From Sphingobacteriales bacterium (GTDB lineage Bacteria; Bacteroidota; Bacteroidia; Chitinophagales; Chitinophagaceae), in assembly GCA_016708305.1 (NCBI GenBank), contig JADJGB010000008.1, positions 2,046,001-2,110,000 on the forward strand: a stretch of 64,000 bases of DNA, given 5' to 3'. Positions within the stretch are counted from its first letter, which is position 1. Each line of letters opens with the position of its first letter. Made by a program: the position numbers and the translations under genes. Below, piece after piece: positions 50,710 to 60,501 of this stretch. Below the pieces are notes generated by a model that worked only from the letters and a program-made list of their open reading frames with translations, ran no database searches and was not told the DNA's origin.

Positions 50710-52953
50710 CTAATACACCCTATTCGATACCGGTCGGTCTGCCTTTTTGGTTCCGAATGATGATGGTTTGCTGCCCATATAAAAAGTAAGCGTGCCGCCC
50801 TTTAAAATATCTTTATGAGTAATGAACGATTTTGTATAGGGTTTGCCATTCAGGGTTACTTTTTGAATGTACACATTCTCTTTGGAATTATTTACAGCTT
50901 TAACATTGAACGTCTTGTTTCCGGTTACAGAAATACTGGCGCTGTTGACAGCCGGTGAACCGAAAACATAAGCACCATTGGAAGGATTAACCGAGTAAAA
51001 TCCCAACGCTGACAAATTGTACCAGGCTGACATTTGCCCCACGTCTTCATTTCCGCAAAGACCGTCCGGTTTGTCGGTATAAAATGCTTCAAAAACTTTT
51101 CTTACCCACGATGCGGTTTTCCATTGCTGGCCCGCATAAGCATAAAGATATAAAATATGGTGACCGGGTTCGTTGCCATGTGCATAGTTGCCAATCAGAC
51201 CGCTGATATCTGGAGAACTTTCTTTACCTAATTCAGCAGGAATTGTAAACAGTGAATCCAATTTTGTTATAAATCGTTTTTCATTTCCAAAAAGACTCAT
51301 CAGTCCCTCCACATCATGCGGAACTAACCAGGTATATTGCCAGGCATTACCTTCGGTGTAATCATCTTCACGGTGCTTGGATGCCAGTGGACTGAAGGGT
51401 TCATGCCAGGAACCATCGGCGATTCTGCCGCGCATAAACTCAGTTTTTTTATCAAAATATTCTTTGTATAATTTAGACCTGTTGGTAAAATATTGATAAT
51501 CAGATGTTTTGCCCATTGCTTTTGCCATTTGCGCAATAGCCCAATCATCAATGGCGTATTCCAGCGCTTTTGCTACAGACTCAACAACTTTTTCGGCAGG
51601 TATAAACTGTAACTCCTGAATGTAATCAATTCCATCTGTTTTTTGCATGGCCGATTGTTTTACTGCTTCATAAGCCAGGTTTACGTCATAATCCCTGAAA
51701 CCTTTTAAATATGCATCCACTATCACCGGCACAGCGTGATAGCCTACCATCGTGTTGGTTTCATTGCCCATCAGATGCCATACCGGTAGCTTACCCTGTT
51801 GTTGGTAAATAGCCAACATGGTTTTTACAATATCATTCACTCTTTCGGGGTGTATGATGGTGTAGAGCGGATGATAAGCGCGATAGGTGTCCCACAGTGA
51901 AAAAGTAGTGTAATTGTTGAAATCTGCATTGCGATAGATTTTTTTATCGGTTCCCATATAATCTCTGTTCACGTCGTTAAAGAGAGACAGGGCAATCATT
52001 GTGTGGTATAATGCAGTATAAAAGACTTTCATTGTCTTTTCATCAGCAGTTATTTTTATACGGTTCAGTTCTTTGTTCCATTTTTCGTCAGCAGCTTTAA
52101 CAACTGAATTAAAATCCCAGCCGGGTAATTCTTTTTTAATATTTAACAATGCATTTTCGTAGCTAACAGGCGAAATACCTACTTTTACTCTTAATACATT
52201 ACCTTTTATCTCATTAAAATTCACTGCGGCTTTTAACCTCAATCCTTTGGCATCGTTTCCAGTCAAAGTAGTTGTGCTGTCATATAAAGAAATACCGCTC
52301 AGTGGTTGTGAAAGCTCCATTGCAAAGAATATTCGCTGGTCATTAGCCCAACCTTTGGAGAAACGATAACCAACCAGGGTGGTAGCATTCACCTGCTTAA
52401 TGAAAGTGGAGGTTGGTATGTCCCAGCCTATTCCTTCATTCAGGTCAATAACTAAGTGTGGATTATCTGTTTTTTTTGGGAAAGTGTATTGATGAAAACC
52501 TACTCTTTCTGTTGCGCTCAGTTCTGCTTTAATTTGATATTTATTGAGCAAGACACTATAATAACCCGGTTTTACTATCTCGTTGTCATGAGAAAAGGCG
52601 GAAACATATCCGTTTTCCATATCTTTTTTATCTCCCCGATTCATATTCAGTTTGCCGGTTGCAGGCATCACTAAAATATCGCCAAGGTCGCCAATACCGG
52701 TTCCGCTTAAATGGGTATGGGCAAATCCGATAATATTATTGCTGCTGTAATGATACCCACTGCACCAGTCCCATCCTTCAAAAATATTATTCGGACCTAA
52801 CTGTACAGCACCAAAAGGAACGTTTGCACCCACAAACACGTGGCCGTGTGCGCCGCTGCCTATCATTGGATCTACATATTTGGTATAGGAGTTCTGGGCA
52901 TTCAAACCCGATAACAGAAATAAAAGGGAGTAGAGTAAAAAGATTTTTTTCAT
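50710..52953 (-). CDS. GH92 alpha-mannosidase, secreted
   Basis: Calcium-dependent exo-alpha-mannosidase, probably acting on alpha-1,2-linked mannose of N-glycans or mannans. The protein is 747 aa with a signal peptide ending SGLNAQN. Family motifs: YVDPMIGSGAHGHVFVGANV, PFGAVQLGPN, GFAHTHLSGTGIGDLGDILV, TTFSLWDTYRAYHPLYTIIH, and the region YTEGNAWQYTWLVPHDVEGL with GNEDVGQMSAWYNLSALGFY. It stands alone, with no SusC/SusD partner nearby. The frame is intact. Confidence 0.94.
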   Translation of the reverse strand: MKKIFLLYSLLFLLSGLNAQNSYTKYVDPMIGSGAHGHVFVGANVPFGAVQLGPNNIFEGWDWCSGYHYSSNNIIGFAHTHLSGTGIGDLGDILVMPATGKLNMNRGDKKDMENGYVSAFSHDNEIVKPGYYSVLLNKYQIKAELSATERVGFHQYTFPKKTDNPHLVIDLNEGIGWDIPTSTFIKQVNATTLVGYRFSKGWANDQRIFFAMELSQPLSGISLYDSTTTLTGNDAKGLRLKAAVNFNEIKGNVLRVKVGISPVSYENALLNIKKELPGWDFNSVVKAADEKWNKELNRIKITADEKTMKVFYTALYHTMIALSLFNDVNRDYMGTDKKIYRNADFNNYTTFSLWDTYRAYHPLYTIIHPERVNDIVKTMLAIYQQQGKLPVWHLMGNETNTMVGYHAVPVIVDAYLKGFRDYDVNLAYEAVKQSAMQKTDGIDYIQELQFIPAEKVVESVAKALEYAIDDWAIAQMAKAMGKTSDYQYFTNRSKLYKEYFDKKTEFMRGRIADGSWHEPFSPLASKHREDDYTEGNAWQYTWLVPHDVEGLMSLFGNEKRFITKLDSLFTIPAELGKESSPDISGLIGNYAHGNEPGHHILYLYAYAGQQWKTASWVRKVFEAFYTDKPDGLCGNEDVGQMSAWYNLSALGFYSVNPSNGAYVFGSPAVNSASISVTGNKTFNVKAVNNSKENVYIQKVTLNGKPYTKSFITHKDILKGGTLTFYMGSKPSSFGTKKADRPVSNRVY

Positions 52954-53021
52954 TATTGATTAAATTATTGATTTTATAATATTTGTATAACTAAAAAGAA
53001 TGACTTCTTCAAAATTATAAC

Positions 53022-53048
53022 AAAAAGCCGCAATTTTCATGCGGCTTT
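53022..53048 (-). terminator. terminator of the EF-G-like gene
   Basis: AAAGCCGC (53024-53031) and GCGGCTTT (53041-53048) form an 8-bp stem, with a T-run following on the minus strand, 13 bp past the stop at 53061. Confidence 0.7.
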
Positions 53049-53060
53049 GATTTTTTAAAA

Positions 53061-55191
53061 TTATTTCTCTTCTTCTTCGAGCGCCTTTCGGTGTGCAGCC
53101 ACAATTTCTTCCTGCAGATTAGACGCTACTGCTACAAAACCGTCGAATGAGGAAGTAAAACTGGCACGACCCTGAGTGAGTGATCTCAGGCTGTTTGAAA
53201 ATCCCGTCATTTCTTTTTGAGGTACTTTGGCTGTTACTTTTTGATACATTCCCACAGAATCCATTCCCATTATCATAGCACGACGGGTTTGCAGTTCGCC
53301 CATCACATCGCCCATCATTGCTTCGGGAACCGAAATTTCCAGTTGGTCAACAGGTTCCATCAGTTTGGGTTGAGCATCTAATACGGCATTGCTGAAAGAA
53401 CGCGCGCCGGCGATTTTGAAAGAGATATCATTGGAGTCAACAGCGTGCATTTTACCGTCAAAAAGCATTACTCTCACGTCACGTACATACGAGCCGCTCA
53501 ATGGGCCGTTGGCCATGCTTTCCATTATGCCTTTCAAAACAGAAGGAATAAAACGTAGATCAATAACACCGCCCACGATACAGTTATAAAATACTAATTT
53601 TCCGCCCCATTCGAGGGCAATTTCTTCCTTGCCGCGAATGCTGAATCCTTCCGGTTCAGCCATTCCTTCATAATAAGGCTCAATTTTAATTCTGACTTCG
53701 GCAAATTGGCCTGCGCCACCTGATTGTTTTTTATGGCGGAAGAAAGAAATGGCCGGTTTTTGAACCGTTTCGCGGTAGGCTACTTTTACATCTTCAAAAT
53801 GTACGCCTATTCCGTATTCGTTTTTAAGCAGGTAGTCAAAAACAGCCAGATGCAGGTCTCCCTGGCAGGAGAAAACCCATTGCTTCAATTCTTTACTGAA
53901 AGACAGGTCATAAGTAGGATCTTGAGAAATTATTTTTTTCACCACCTCTGTCAGTTTGTCTTCGGCGGCTTTATTGTCGGCAACCAGCGCCTTCCTGACT
54001 TTTGCCTGCGGAAAAGCCATCGGAATGATTTTTACCTCAAAGCCTTTTTCATGAAGGGTAGTATTGGTTTCTGCATCTTTGAGCTTTATAATCGCACCAA
54101 TATCGCCTGCAACTAATTTGTTTACAGGGTTTCGTTTGGCACCATCTACAATAAATAAATTGTTTATATGTTCTTCCTTTCCTGTATTTATATCAATAAG
54201 TGATTGTCCAGTGGCAAGCTCCTGTAATCACTTTCACAAAAGTGATTTTTCCGATATTGGATTCATACTGGGTTTTAAATACAAAAGCAGAGGTGGGTTT
54301 AGAACCATCATAACTCAGTTCTTTATTATTAGCCGTGTTGAAAGGAGGTTTGTCAACGGCTGAGGGCGCTACATTGTCAATGAAGCCCATCAAGCGGCCA
54401 CTACCCATATTTTTAGCGCCTGAAAGGCAGAACACCGGGAAAAACGAATAATGCGCCATGCCGGATCTGATGCCGTCTTTAAGCTCTTCTTCATTGAGGG
54501 TGCCCTTGTCAAAAAATATTTCCATTAAAGATTCTTCATTTTCGGCTGCTTTTTCTACCAGATCATTGTGCAGTTGACCAGCCTTTTCCTTTTCAGAATC
54601 TGGAATTTCTAATTTTTCAGGTTTGCCGCCTTCATCTTTAAAGACATACATTTTCATCTTCAATACATCAATAATGGATATATTACCATTATGATTATAA
54701 GGATATTGAATTTGCACCACATTGTTACCATAATGTTCTTTGAGCGAAGACAATGATTTGTCAAAATCGGCATAAGAATGGTCAATCTGGTTGATGGCAA
54801 AAATAGTGGGTTTGCCAAACTTGTTAATCTAGTTCCAGATAACTTCGGTGCCCGGTTCTACACCATGCTGGGCATTGATAACCATTACTATTGTATCGGC
54901 CGCCTTCACACCCTGTACGATTTCTCCGATAAAATCATCCAGGCCGGGCGTATCGAGAATATTAATCTTATAATTTCTCCATTCGGTATGAACGAGTGTT
55001 GTAAATACGCTCATATTTCGTTCTTTTTCGAGCCTGTGGCAGTCTGATACTGTATTGCCTTCCTCTATACTGCCTCTGCGTGTGATAAGGCCGGCTTTAA
55101 AAATCATACTCTCGGTGAGAGTTGTTTTGCCCGAATTCTTTGCACCCACAAAGGCGATGTTTTTAATGTGTTTCTGATCAAATGTTTGCAT
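53061..55191 (-). CDS. elongation factor G-like GTPase, in-frame stop plus one frameshift
   Basis: A translational GTPase of about 710 aa, a divergent EF-G paralogue; the exact role of this subgroup is unsettled. The P-loop is GAKNSGKTTLTE (normal EF-G has GHxDxGKTT), the G3 motif is DTPGLDDF and the G4 motif is NQID. Domains III-V are recognisable by GGAGQFAEVRIKIEP and MGDVMGELQTRRAMIMGM. Two breaks: an in-frame TAG at 54831-54829, after GTEVIW, with INKFGKPTIFAINQIDH continuing in the same frame; and a loss of two bases near 54222, before ELATGQSLIDINTGKEEH. Tyr is likely at the TAG position. A terminator follows at 53022-53048. Confidence 0.85.
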
Positions 55192-55356
55192 ATGTCAAGT
55201 TTTTAAAATTTTTAAATGCCCCTAAAAATAATCAATTCTGTCATTGCATTTAAAAACAAATTCTAAAACTGATAAAAATCAGGTTTTACCTTCAATATTT
55301 TTTGATTTTTCAGGATAAACATTGGGGAAATAATTTTTTTAAAAAAGGAAAATAAT

Positions 55357-55410
55357 TTGGTTGTTTTAAAATAAGTTCTACATTTGTAGAAATATATCTA
55401 TAATTGTAGA
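55357..55410 (+). promoter_or_regulatory. promoter and BlaI-type operators of blaI-blaR1
   Basis: TTG (55357-55359), 19 bp and TACATTTG (55379-55386) form the promoter. Overlapping the -7 box is the dyad TTCTACATTTGTAGAA (55376-55391), 7-bp arms around two central bases, which contains TACAnnTGTA, the BlaI/MecI operator core. A second dyad TCTATAATTGTAGA (55397-55410), one mismatch, ends at the start codon. Repression by BlaI would block RNA polymerase directly. Confidence 0.75.
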
Positions 55411-55785
55411 ATGAAAAAGTTGTCAAAAACAGAGGAACAACTGATGGAGTACATCTGGAAGGCTGAAAAAGCCTTTTTAAAAGACCTGATAGAAAGTTTT
55501 CCTGAGCCAAAGCCCGCCAGCAGCACAGTGGCTACACTCCTGAAACGCATGAACGACAAAGGAGTGATCGGATACCATCAGTATGGAAATTCGAGGGAGT
55601 ATTATCCTTTGATAAAGAAATCGGATTATTTTTCGAAACACGTTAATAGTCTGATAAAAAATTATTTTGATGATTCTGTGCTTCAGTTTGCTTCTTTCTT
55701 TACAAAGGAAACTAACCTCAGCGCGCAACAATTGGAAGAATTGAAAAAAATTGTTGAAAGGGAAATTCAAAAAAGGAAAAAATGA
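55411..55785 (+). CDS. blaI: BlaI/MecI/CopY family transcriptional repressor
   Basis: A 124-aa winged-helix repressor. The N-terminal part MKKLSKTEEQLMEYIWKAEK and ASSTVATLLKRMNDKGVIGY is the wHTH with recognition helix; the C-terminal part (about residues 75-124) is the dimerisation helix region. The gene sits right behind dyads matching the family operator, so it very likely represses itself and blaR1. The stop overlaps the blaR1 start by 4 bp (ATGA), typical translational coupling. What inducer is sensed is not known; no beta-lactamase gene is adjacent. Confidence 0.88.
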   Translation: MKKLSKTEEQLMEYIWKAEKAFLKDLIESFPEPKPASSTVATLLKRMNDKGVIGYHQYGNSREYYPLIKKSDYFSKHVNSLIKNYFDDSVLQFASFFTKETNLSAQQLEELKKIVEREIQKRKK

Positions 55786-56997
55786 TTATCTATTTTTTAA
55801 AAACGATAGCATGTAGCGCTGTCTTTTATGCATTGTACCACTTTATTTTTCAGAAAGAAAAAATGCTGGTATTCAACAGGTTTTATTTATTGGGGTCGTT
55901 GTATCTATCGTTTTTTATTCCATTATTGAATTTTACCTTTAAAACTCCAAGTTCAATTGCGAAGCGATATGATTTTTCTTCAGTACTTGAAAGCACTCCC
56001 ATCTCGGAAGAAGTTGTTGCTGCGAATAATGGAAAACTATGGGTTTACCTGTTCTTTTTAGTATTTTTTCTTATCAGCGTGTTTTTTGCTCATAGATTTA
56101 TCCGCAATCTTAAAACAATCTACCAAATGATTTCACGGAATGAAAAAGTACATTTTAGTTATGGAAAAATTGTGTTAATTGAAAACTTTAAAGAACCTTT
56201 TTCATTTCTCAATAATATATTTTTGGATAAAAACGAGTATAAGGAAGGAAGAGTAGAAGAGGAAATTCTGATTCATGAAATGGCACATATCCGACAAAAT
56301 CATTCATTGGATATTCTTGTATTGGAGTTTCTGAAAATTTTTTATTGGCTCAACCCGCTACTCCATCTGTATCGACAAGCCATAAAGATGAATCATGAAT
56401 TTCTGGCGGATGATGCTGTTGTGAGGCGAACGAACGACAGTCTTCAGTATCAACAGATGTTAATTAAATGCATTTACGTAAATCAAAATATACCGCTTGC
56501 AAGCAGTTTTTATTTCATCACAAAAAAACGTTTGATTATGTTACAGAAAAAATTCAAAAAACGAAGGGTATTTCTATTCAGCTCCTTATTGATCCCAATA
56601 TTGGCTCTGGCAGTATATGGGTTTAGCAATAAAAAAATGATTTCCGAAAAAACTCACGAGACAAACATTGGTGTCCCCGCCGCCTCCTCCTCCTCCTCCT
56701 CCTCCTCCTAAGAAAGTGAAACCTTTTGCTCAACCAAAATATGGGCAGGGCGTCTCCAAAGAAGAAATGGATGAATATAATTCTACATTGGATGAACTGA
56801 TGGTTGAACGAAATGGAAAGACAGGCTACAAATTTGTAGAAAGCAAAAGCAATAGAATTTATGAAATTTATCGAAAAATGAATAAGCAACAAAGAGAATC
56901 TGTGGTAACTATTCCTCCACCGCCTCCTCCCCAAAAAGGCAAAAAACTCACCAGATTTACTCCGCCTAAAATTGTTAAAGACGAAAACGCAGGATAA
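55782..56997 (+). CDS. BlaR1-type M56 membrane metalloprotease, one frameshift
   Basis: A membrane sensor-protease expected to cleave the BlaI-type repressor when stimulated. Transmembrane segments lie in the first 125 residues (including LWVYLFFLVFFLISVFFAH), then the zinc motif HEMAH in EEEILIHEMAHIRQNH, and another membrane segment before residue 285. A Pro-rich tail then follows (at least 11 Pro, later IPPPPPPQKG). The frame breaks near 56670, where one extra G would yield a Ser-rich end instead of the polyproline run. The corrected length is about 404 aa. It lacks the penicillin-binding sensor domain of true BlaR1. Confidence 0.85.
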
Positions 56998-57032
56998 GGT
57001 CTGTTATCAAAAATGACTTTTCGAAATTAAAA

Positions 57033-57062
57033 AACTCCTGAGGTTTCAATATCTCAGGAGTT
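57033..57062. terminator. terminator between blaR1-type gene and the phosphofructokinase gene
   Basis: AACTCCTGAG (57033-57042) and CTCAGGAGTT (57053-57062), a perfect 10-bp stem between convergent genes. Confidence 0.75.
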
Positions 57063-57086
57063 CTTTAAAAAACAATTAATTATAAA

Positions 57087-58309
57087 TTATTCTTCCCACT
57101 CAAGTATATTCTTGAAAACATACTCTTCAGGATTTTTAAGATATTTTTTGGCTGCTTCCACATCTTCTTGTATTAAATACTGTAAACCATCTTTGAAAAC
57201 CATTTTGGCATCATTGGCATTCATATTTACCAAACGGGTTATTACTTTTCCGTTTTTATCGGCTACGTCTTTCAAAAACAGCGGTTGCACATTGCCGGCA
57301 GTATCGGCGGTTACCACGCAACCGGTGAGGCCTTGATCAAAAAGTATTTTAACACCCAGCCCCAGGAAAGTACAATATTGCAGGTCATAGGCAGAAGGTA
57401 CCAAACAACGCAGTTCGTAACCCATTTCCACAGGACGGCTTTTCACATTAATACCTAATTGTTTCAGTTTTATCTGAAGCAATAAGTTATAGATGTGCGC
57501 CTTACTTACGTTACCTAATTCGGGGTGGCCATGATCATCATAAGTAAACTGTATGCCCGACGATTCGATGTCTTCATCACTCATAAAGTGAAAAACACCC
57601 TCGCTCACGATGGCAACGCCATAAGGGATTTCGAGTATTTTCCGTTTTACGATTGAGGAAACAATCAGTTTGGTGATTTTATCGAGCGAAAGTTTTGTAT
57701 TATTAAACATTTCAGGAATCACAATCATTGGATAGTGGCAGGAAGCGCCAATACCGAAAGCCAGATGTCCGGCCTCGCGTCCCATTGCAGAGATCACAAA
57801 CCAGTTGCCTGATGAGCGGGCATCTTCGTAAATGGTTCTTCCAATTCTTACACCTTCTTCCTTGGCGTCTGATAACCAAAAGTAGGCATACCGATTGGGA
57901 GCGGCAGGTCATTATCAATCGTTTTAGGAACGTGAATGTTCTGAATAGGAAATTTTCTATCCTTTAAAAAATTGGCAATTCTGTTGGCGGTAGATGCCGT
58001 ATCATCGCCGCCAATAGTAACTAACAACTGTACATTATTCTTTACAAAAAAATCGGTTTTAAACTCAGGTTCGGCAGGTTTGTAACGACTCATACGAAGC
58101 ACAGAACCACCACGACCCAAAATGCCATCTGCCAGTTCAAAATTAATATCAATGGTAGATGGGTTATCGGTGAACAGGTTTTTGTACCCATCATGTAAGC
58201 CTATAACACGAAATCCATTTTTTAGGAATATTTTTGAAACAGAACTTATAACAGTGTTAATACCCGGAGCAGGGCCACCACCGGCTAAAATTAGAATGCT
58301 TTTCTCCAT
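57087..58309 (-). CDS. 6-phosphofructokinase of the PPi-dependent type, one frameshift
   Basis: Phosphorylates fructose 6-phosphate; residues point to pyrophosphate as donor. The protein is about 407 aa. It begins MEKSILILAGGGPAPGINTV. The donor-site motif is GGDD (IGGDDTAS), with Asp where ATP enzymes have Gly, and the catalytic motif is PKTIDNDL, with Lys where ATP enzymes have Gly. These two residues are the accepted hallmarks of PPi-PFK, which is reversible. One G is short near 57866; the frame then continues as KEEGVRIGRTIYEDARSSGN and ISAMGREAGHLAFG. It is divergent from the ATP-type pfkA, with 195 bp between. Confidence 0.88.
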
Positions 58310-58337
58310 AATTTTCTTTTAAATTTTAAAAATCGCA

Positions 58338-58345
58338 CAAATATA
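58338..58345 (-). promoter_or_regulatory. -7 promoter element for the PPi-type phosphofructokinase gene
   Basis: TATATTTG on the minus strand, 29 bp before ATG 58309, matches TAnnTTTG. No TTG at -33. Confidence 0.45.
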
Positions 58346-58445
58346 AAGTAAAATGTGGGTTTGGCATAAGATAAAAACTGATTTATATCACCTTAGTCAT
58401 GGTAGAAATTAGTTTTTTTATCTGAGGTAATTAAATCCTATTGTG

Positions 58446-58453
58446 TAACTTTG
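58446..58453 (+). promoter_or_regulatory. -7 promoter element for pfkA
   Basis: TAACTTTG matches TAnnTTTG, about 51 bp before ATG 58505. The -33 TTG is not clear. Confidence 0.5.
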
Positions 58454-58504
58454 CATCCTGAAAAAATATGATTTATTACGGACTTTTTAGATAATTTTAT
58501 TTAT

Positions 58505-59485
58505 ATGGCAAAGAAGAAAATCAACAAGATCGGAATATTAACATCGGGAGGAGATGCACCAGGAATGAATGCCGCCATCAGAGCGGTGGTAAAAACTGCA
58601 TGGCATCATGGGTTGGAAGTATATGGAATTACAAGAGGCTATACCGGAATGATAGAAAACGATATTTTCAAATTTCAGCCTGGAGGCGTTTCCAATATAA
58701 TTCAGCGTGGAGGAACGATTTTGAAAACCGCCAGAAGCAAGGAGTTTCAAACGCCGGAAGGAAGAAAAAAGGCTTATGAAAACCTGAAAAAACACGGATT
58801 GGATGGTTTGGTTGTTATTGGTGGAGATGGAAGTTTCAGGGGCGCACAAACATTTGCAAAGGAATTTGATATCCCTTGTGTGGGTGTTCCGGGCACGATA
58901 GATAAAGATATGGCAGGAACAGATTCTACCATCGGATTTGATACGGCTGTAAATACCGCCGTTACGGCAATTGATAAAATCAGGGATACTATGGAAGCTC
59001 ATGACCGCTTGTTTGTGGTGGAAGTGATGGGCGCGATGCAGGTTATATAGCAATTGACAGTGGTATTTCAACCGGAGCAGAAAGTATCTTGATACCCGAA
59101 AGAAAGGCCGACCTGCCCAAAATGATTAATAACCTTACACAGCTTGGGCGTAAAAATAAATTTGTAAACCTGATAGTAGTAACTGAAGGCGATGAATATG
59201 GAGGAGCCGAAGGTATTAAAAATTATATTAAACTGAGTATCCCATCAGCCGATGTAAAGATGTGTATTTTGGGCCATATTCAAAGAGGAGGCTCCCACTG
59301 CTACAGACAGGCTACTGGCTACCAGACTGGGTTATCATGCGGTGCAGTGTTTATTAAAAGGTACCCATAATGTAATGGTAGGCGTTGTAAAGGATGAAAT
59401 GTGTTTTACACCGTTGGATTTGGCCGTAAAAGCACAAAGAACCATTAGCGAAGAGTGGTTGCAAATTGCAGAAACACTGGCATAG
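58505..59485 (+). CDS. pfkA: ATP-dependent 6-phosphofructokinase, two frame breaks
   Basis: Glycolytic enzyme making fructose 1,6-bisphosphate from fructose 6-phosphate with ATP. About 327 aa when restored. The start MAKKKINKIGILTSGGDAPG continues MNAAIRAVVKTAWHHGL. The donor site is GGDGSFRGAQ, Gly as in ATP-PFK, and the catalytic motif is PGTIDKDMAGTDSTIGFDTA (IDKD in place of the usual IDND). Breaks: one G short near 59030, then GRDAGYIAIDSGISTGAES; and another near 59295, then PTATDRLLATRLGYHAVQ. The restored end is TAG 59483-59485. Confidence 0.92.
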
Positions 59486-59515
59486 AATATTTTTTCCAGA
59501 TATAACGATTTTAAT

Positions 59516-59543
59516 AAAAACCTGTTCGCAATGATAGGTTTTT
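59516..59543 (+). terminator. terminator of pfkA
   Basis: AAAAACCT (59516-59523) and AGGTTTTT (59536-59543), an A/T-rich stem with a T-run, 30 bp after the pfkA stop. Confidence 0.55.
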
Positions 59544-59598
59544 TGGTATTGCGCTAATCAGATAGCAACCAAACACTATTGTAAAAAATATTCAGTTT

Positions 59599-60447
59599 TC
59601 AAAATGTTACTTGCAAACCAGTAAACACAGAAAATTTTTTGTTGAGAGGTGTTGATGATTTGGTAGCGAAGGCATAATTTCCCATAAAAATCCAGAAAAT
59701 ATTTCCTGTCATTCTAATTTTGGTGCCACCGTTTACAGCAATGTATTGGTGATTGATTATAGAACTCATGGTTTCCAAAGGATATTCATTGTTCATGAGT
59801 TTCAGTTTGTATTTTTCCAATCTGATGTTTTGAAAAACATAACCACCACCAGCAAAGAAACTAAGACCTGAAAAGGAAGGAGTCAGTAGTCGGATACCCG
59901 GTTCCATATTGACTACTCTCGCATTTGAATTTACAGAAATATTATGTTGAGTGGTTCCTGTTTCTCCCGAAGAGGGTGTATAGATAGCGAGAAAATGCGT
60001 TTCATTTAACTTGCCACCCGTCAAGGCAAAGTAAAGCGCTAAAAATTTGAAAATATTACCTTGCGCTTCCACGCGAAGCAGGAATTGGTTTTTAGCGGCT
60101 CCATCTGAGTTGTTTGTAGAATTGGTGATTTTGTAGTTAGGTCCAAATTGTTCTGCCAAAATCTGTTGAAGCGTTGGGTCTGATTTGATACTGTTTATTA
60201 ATTGGAATTCATCTGAAAGTAATGTTTTGCCGGACTGGTGAAATCCGACTCCCGCCAAAACCGAAAATCCGAATATTTTTTCCTTTTGTACAGGATTTCT
60301 GATAAGCTTAAATCCTTTGCCTGTAAAACCTTCCATCCGCTGCCAGGGGAGTTGTTGCTGGGCAGGAGAAACCTTAATTAGGTTAATTAAAATTAATATA
60401 ACTATGATTTTAATAAAAACAATAAGTCTATTAGTCTGAGATTTCAT
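59599..60447 (-). CDS. probable outer-membrane beta-barrel protein, unknown
   Basis: A 282-aa protein that I do not recognise. It has an N-terminal hydrophobic stretch ending LIKVSPAQQQ, a signal peptide. Alternating hydrophobic strands (FLALYFALTGGKL, LSFFAGGGYVFQNIRLEKYK) and an end with FTGLQVTF suggest a small outer-membrane barrel or a PorT-like porin. The neighbouring gene to its right (60502-61875) is also exported and on the same strand, so they may form a unit. Function unknown; the frame is intact. Confidence 0.6.
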   Translation of the reverse strand: MKSQTNRLIVFIKIIVILILINLIKVSPAQQQLPWQRMEGFTGKGFKLIRNPVQKEKIFGFSVLAGVGFHQSGKTLLSDEFQLINSIKSDPTLQQILAEQFGPNYKITNSTNNSDGAAKNQFLLRVEAQGNIFKFLALYFALTGGKLNETHFLAIYTPSSGETGTTQHNISVNSNARVVNMEPGIRLLTPSFSGLSFFAGGGYVFQNIRLEKYKLKLMNNEYPLETMSSIINHQYIAVNGGTKIRMTGNIFWIFMGNYAFATKSSTPLNKKFSVFTGLQVTF

Positions 60448-60501
60448 TTCGAATAGGTCCGATGAACAATTATGGATACTATTCTCTATCTTAAAAATCT
60501 A

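Noticed and set aside
12090..59485. Programmed frameshifting as the cause of the many breaks
   Set aside because: Breaks occur at unrelated positions in many genes, in both directions, without a common slippery heptamer or downstream structure. Some genes would need several events.
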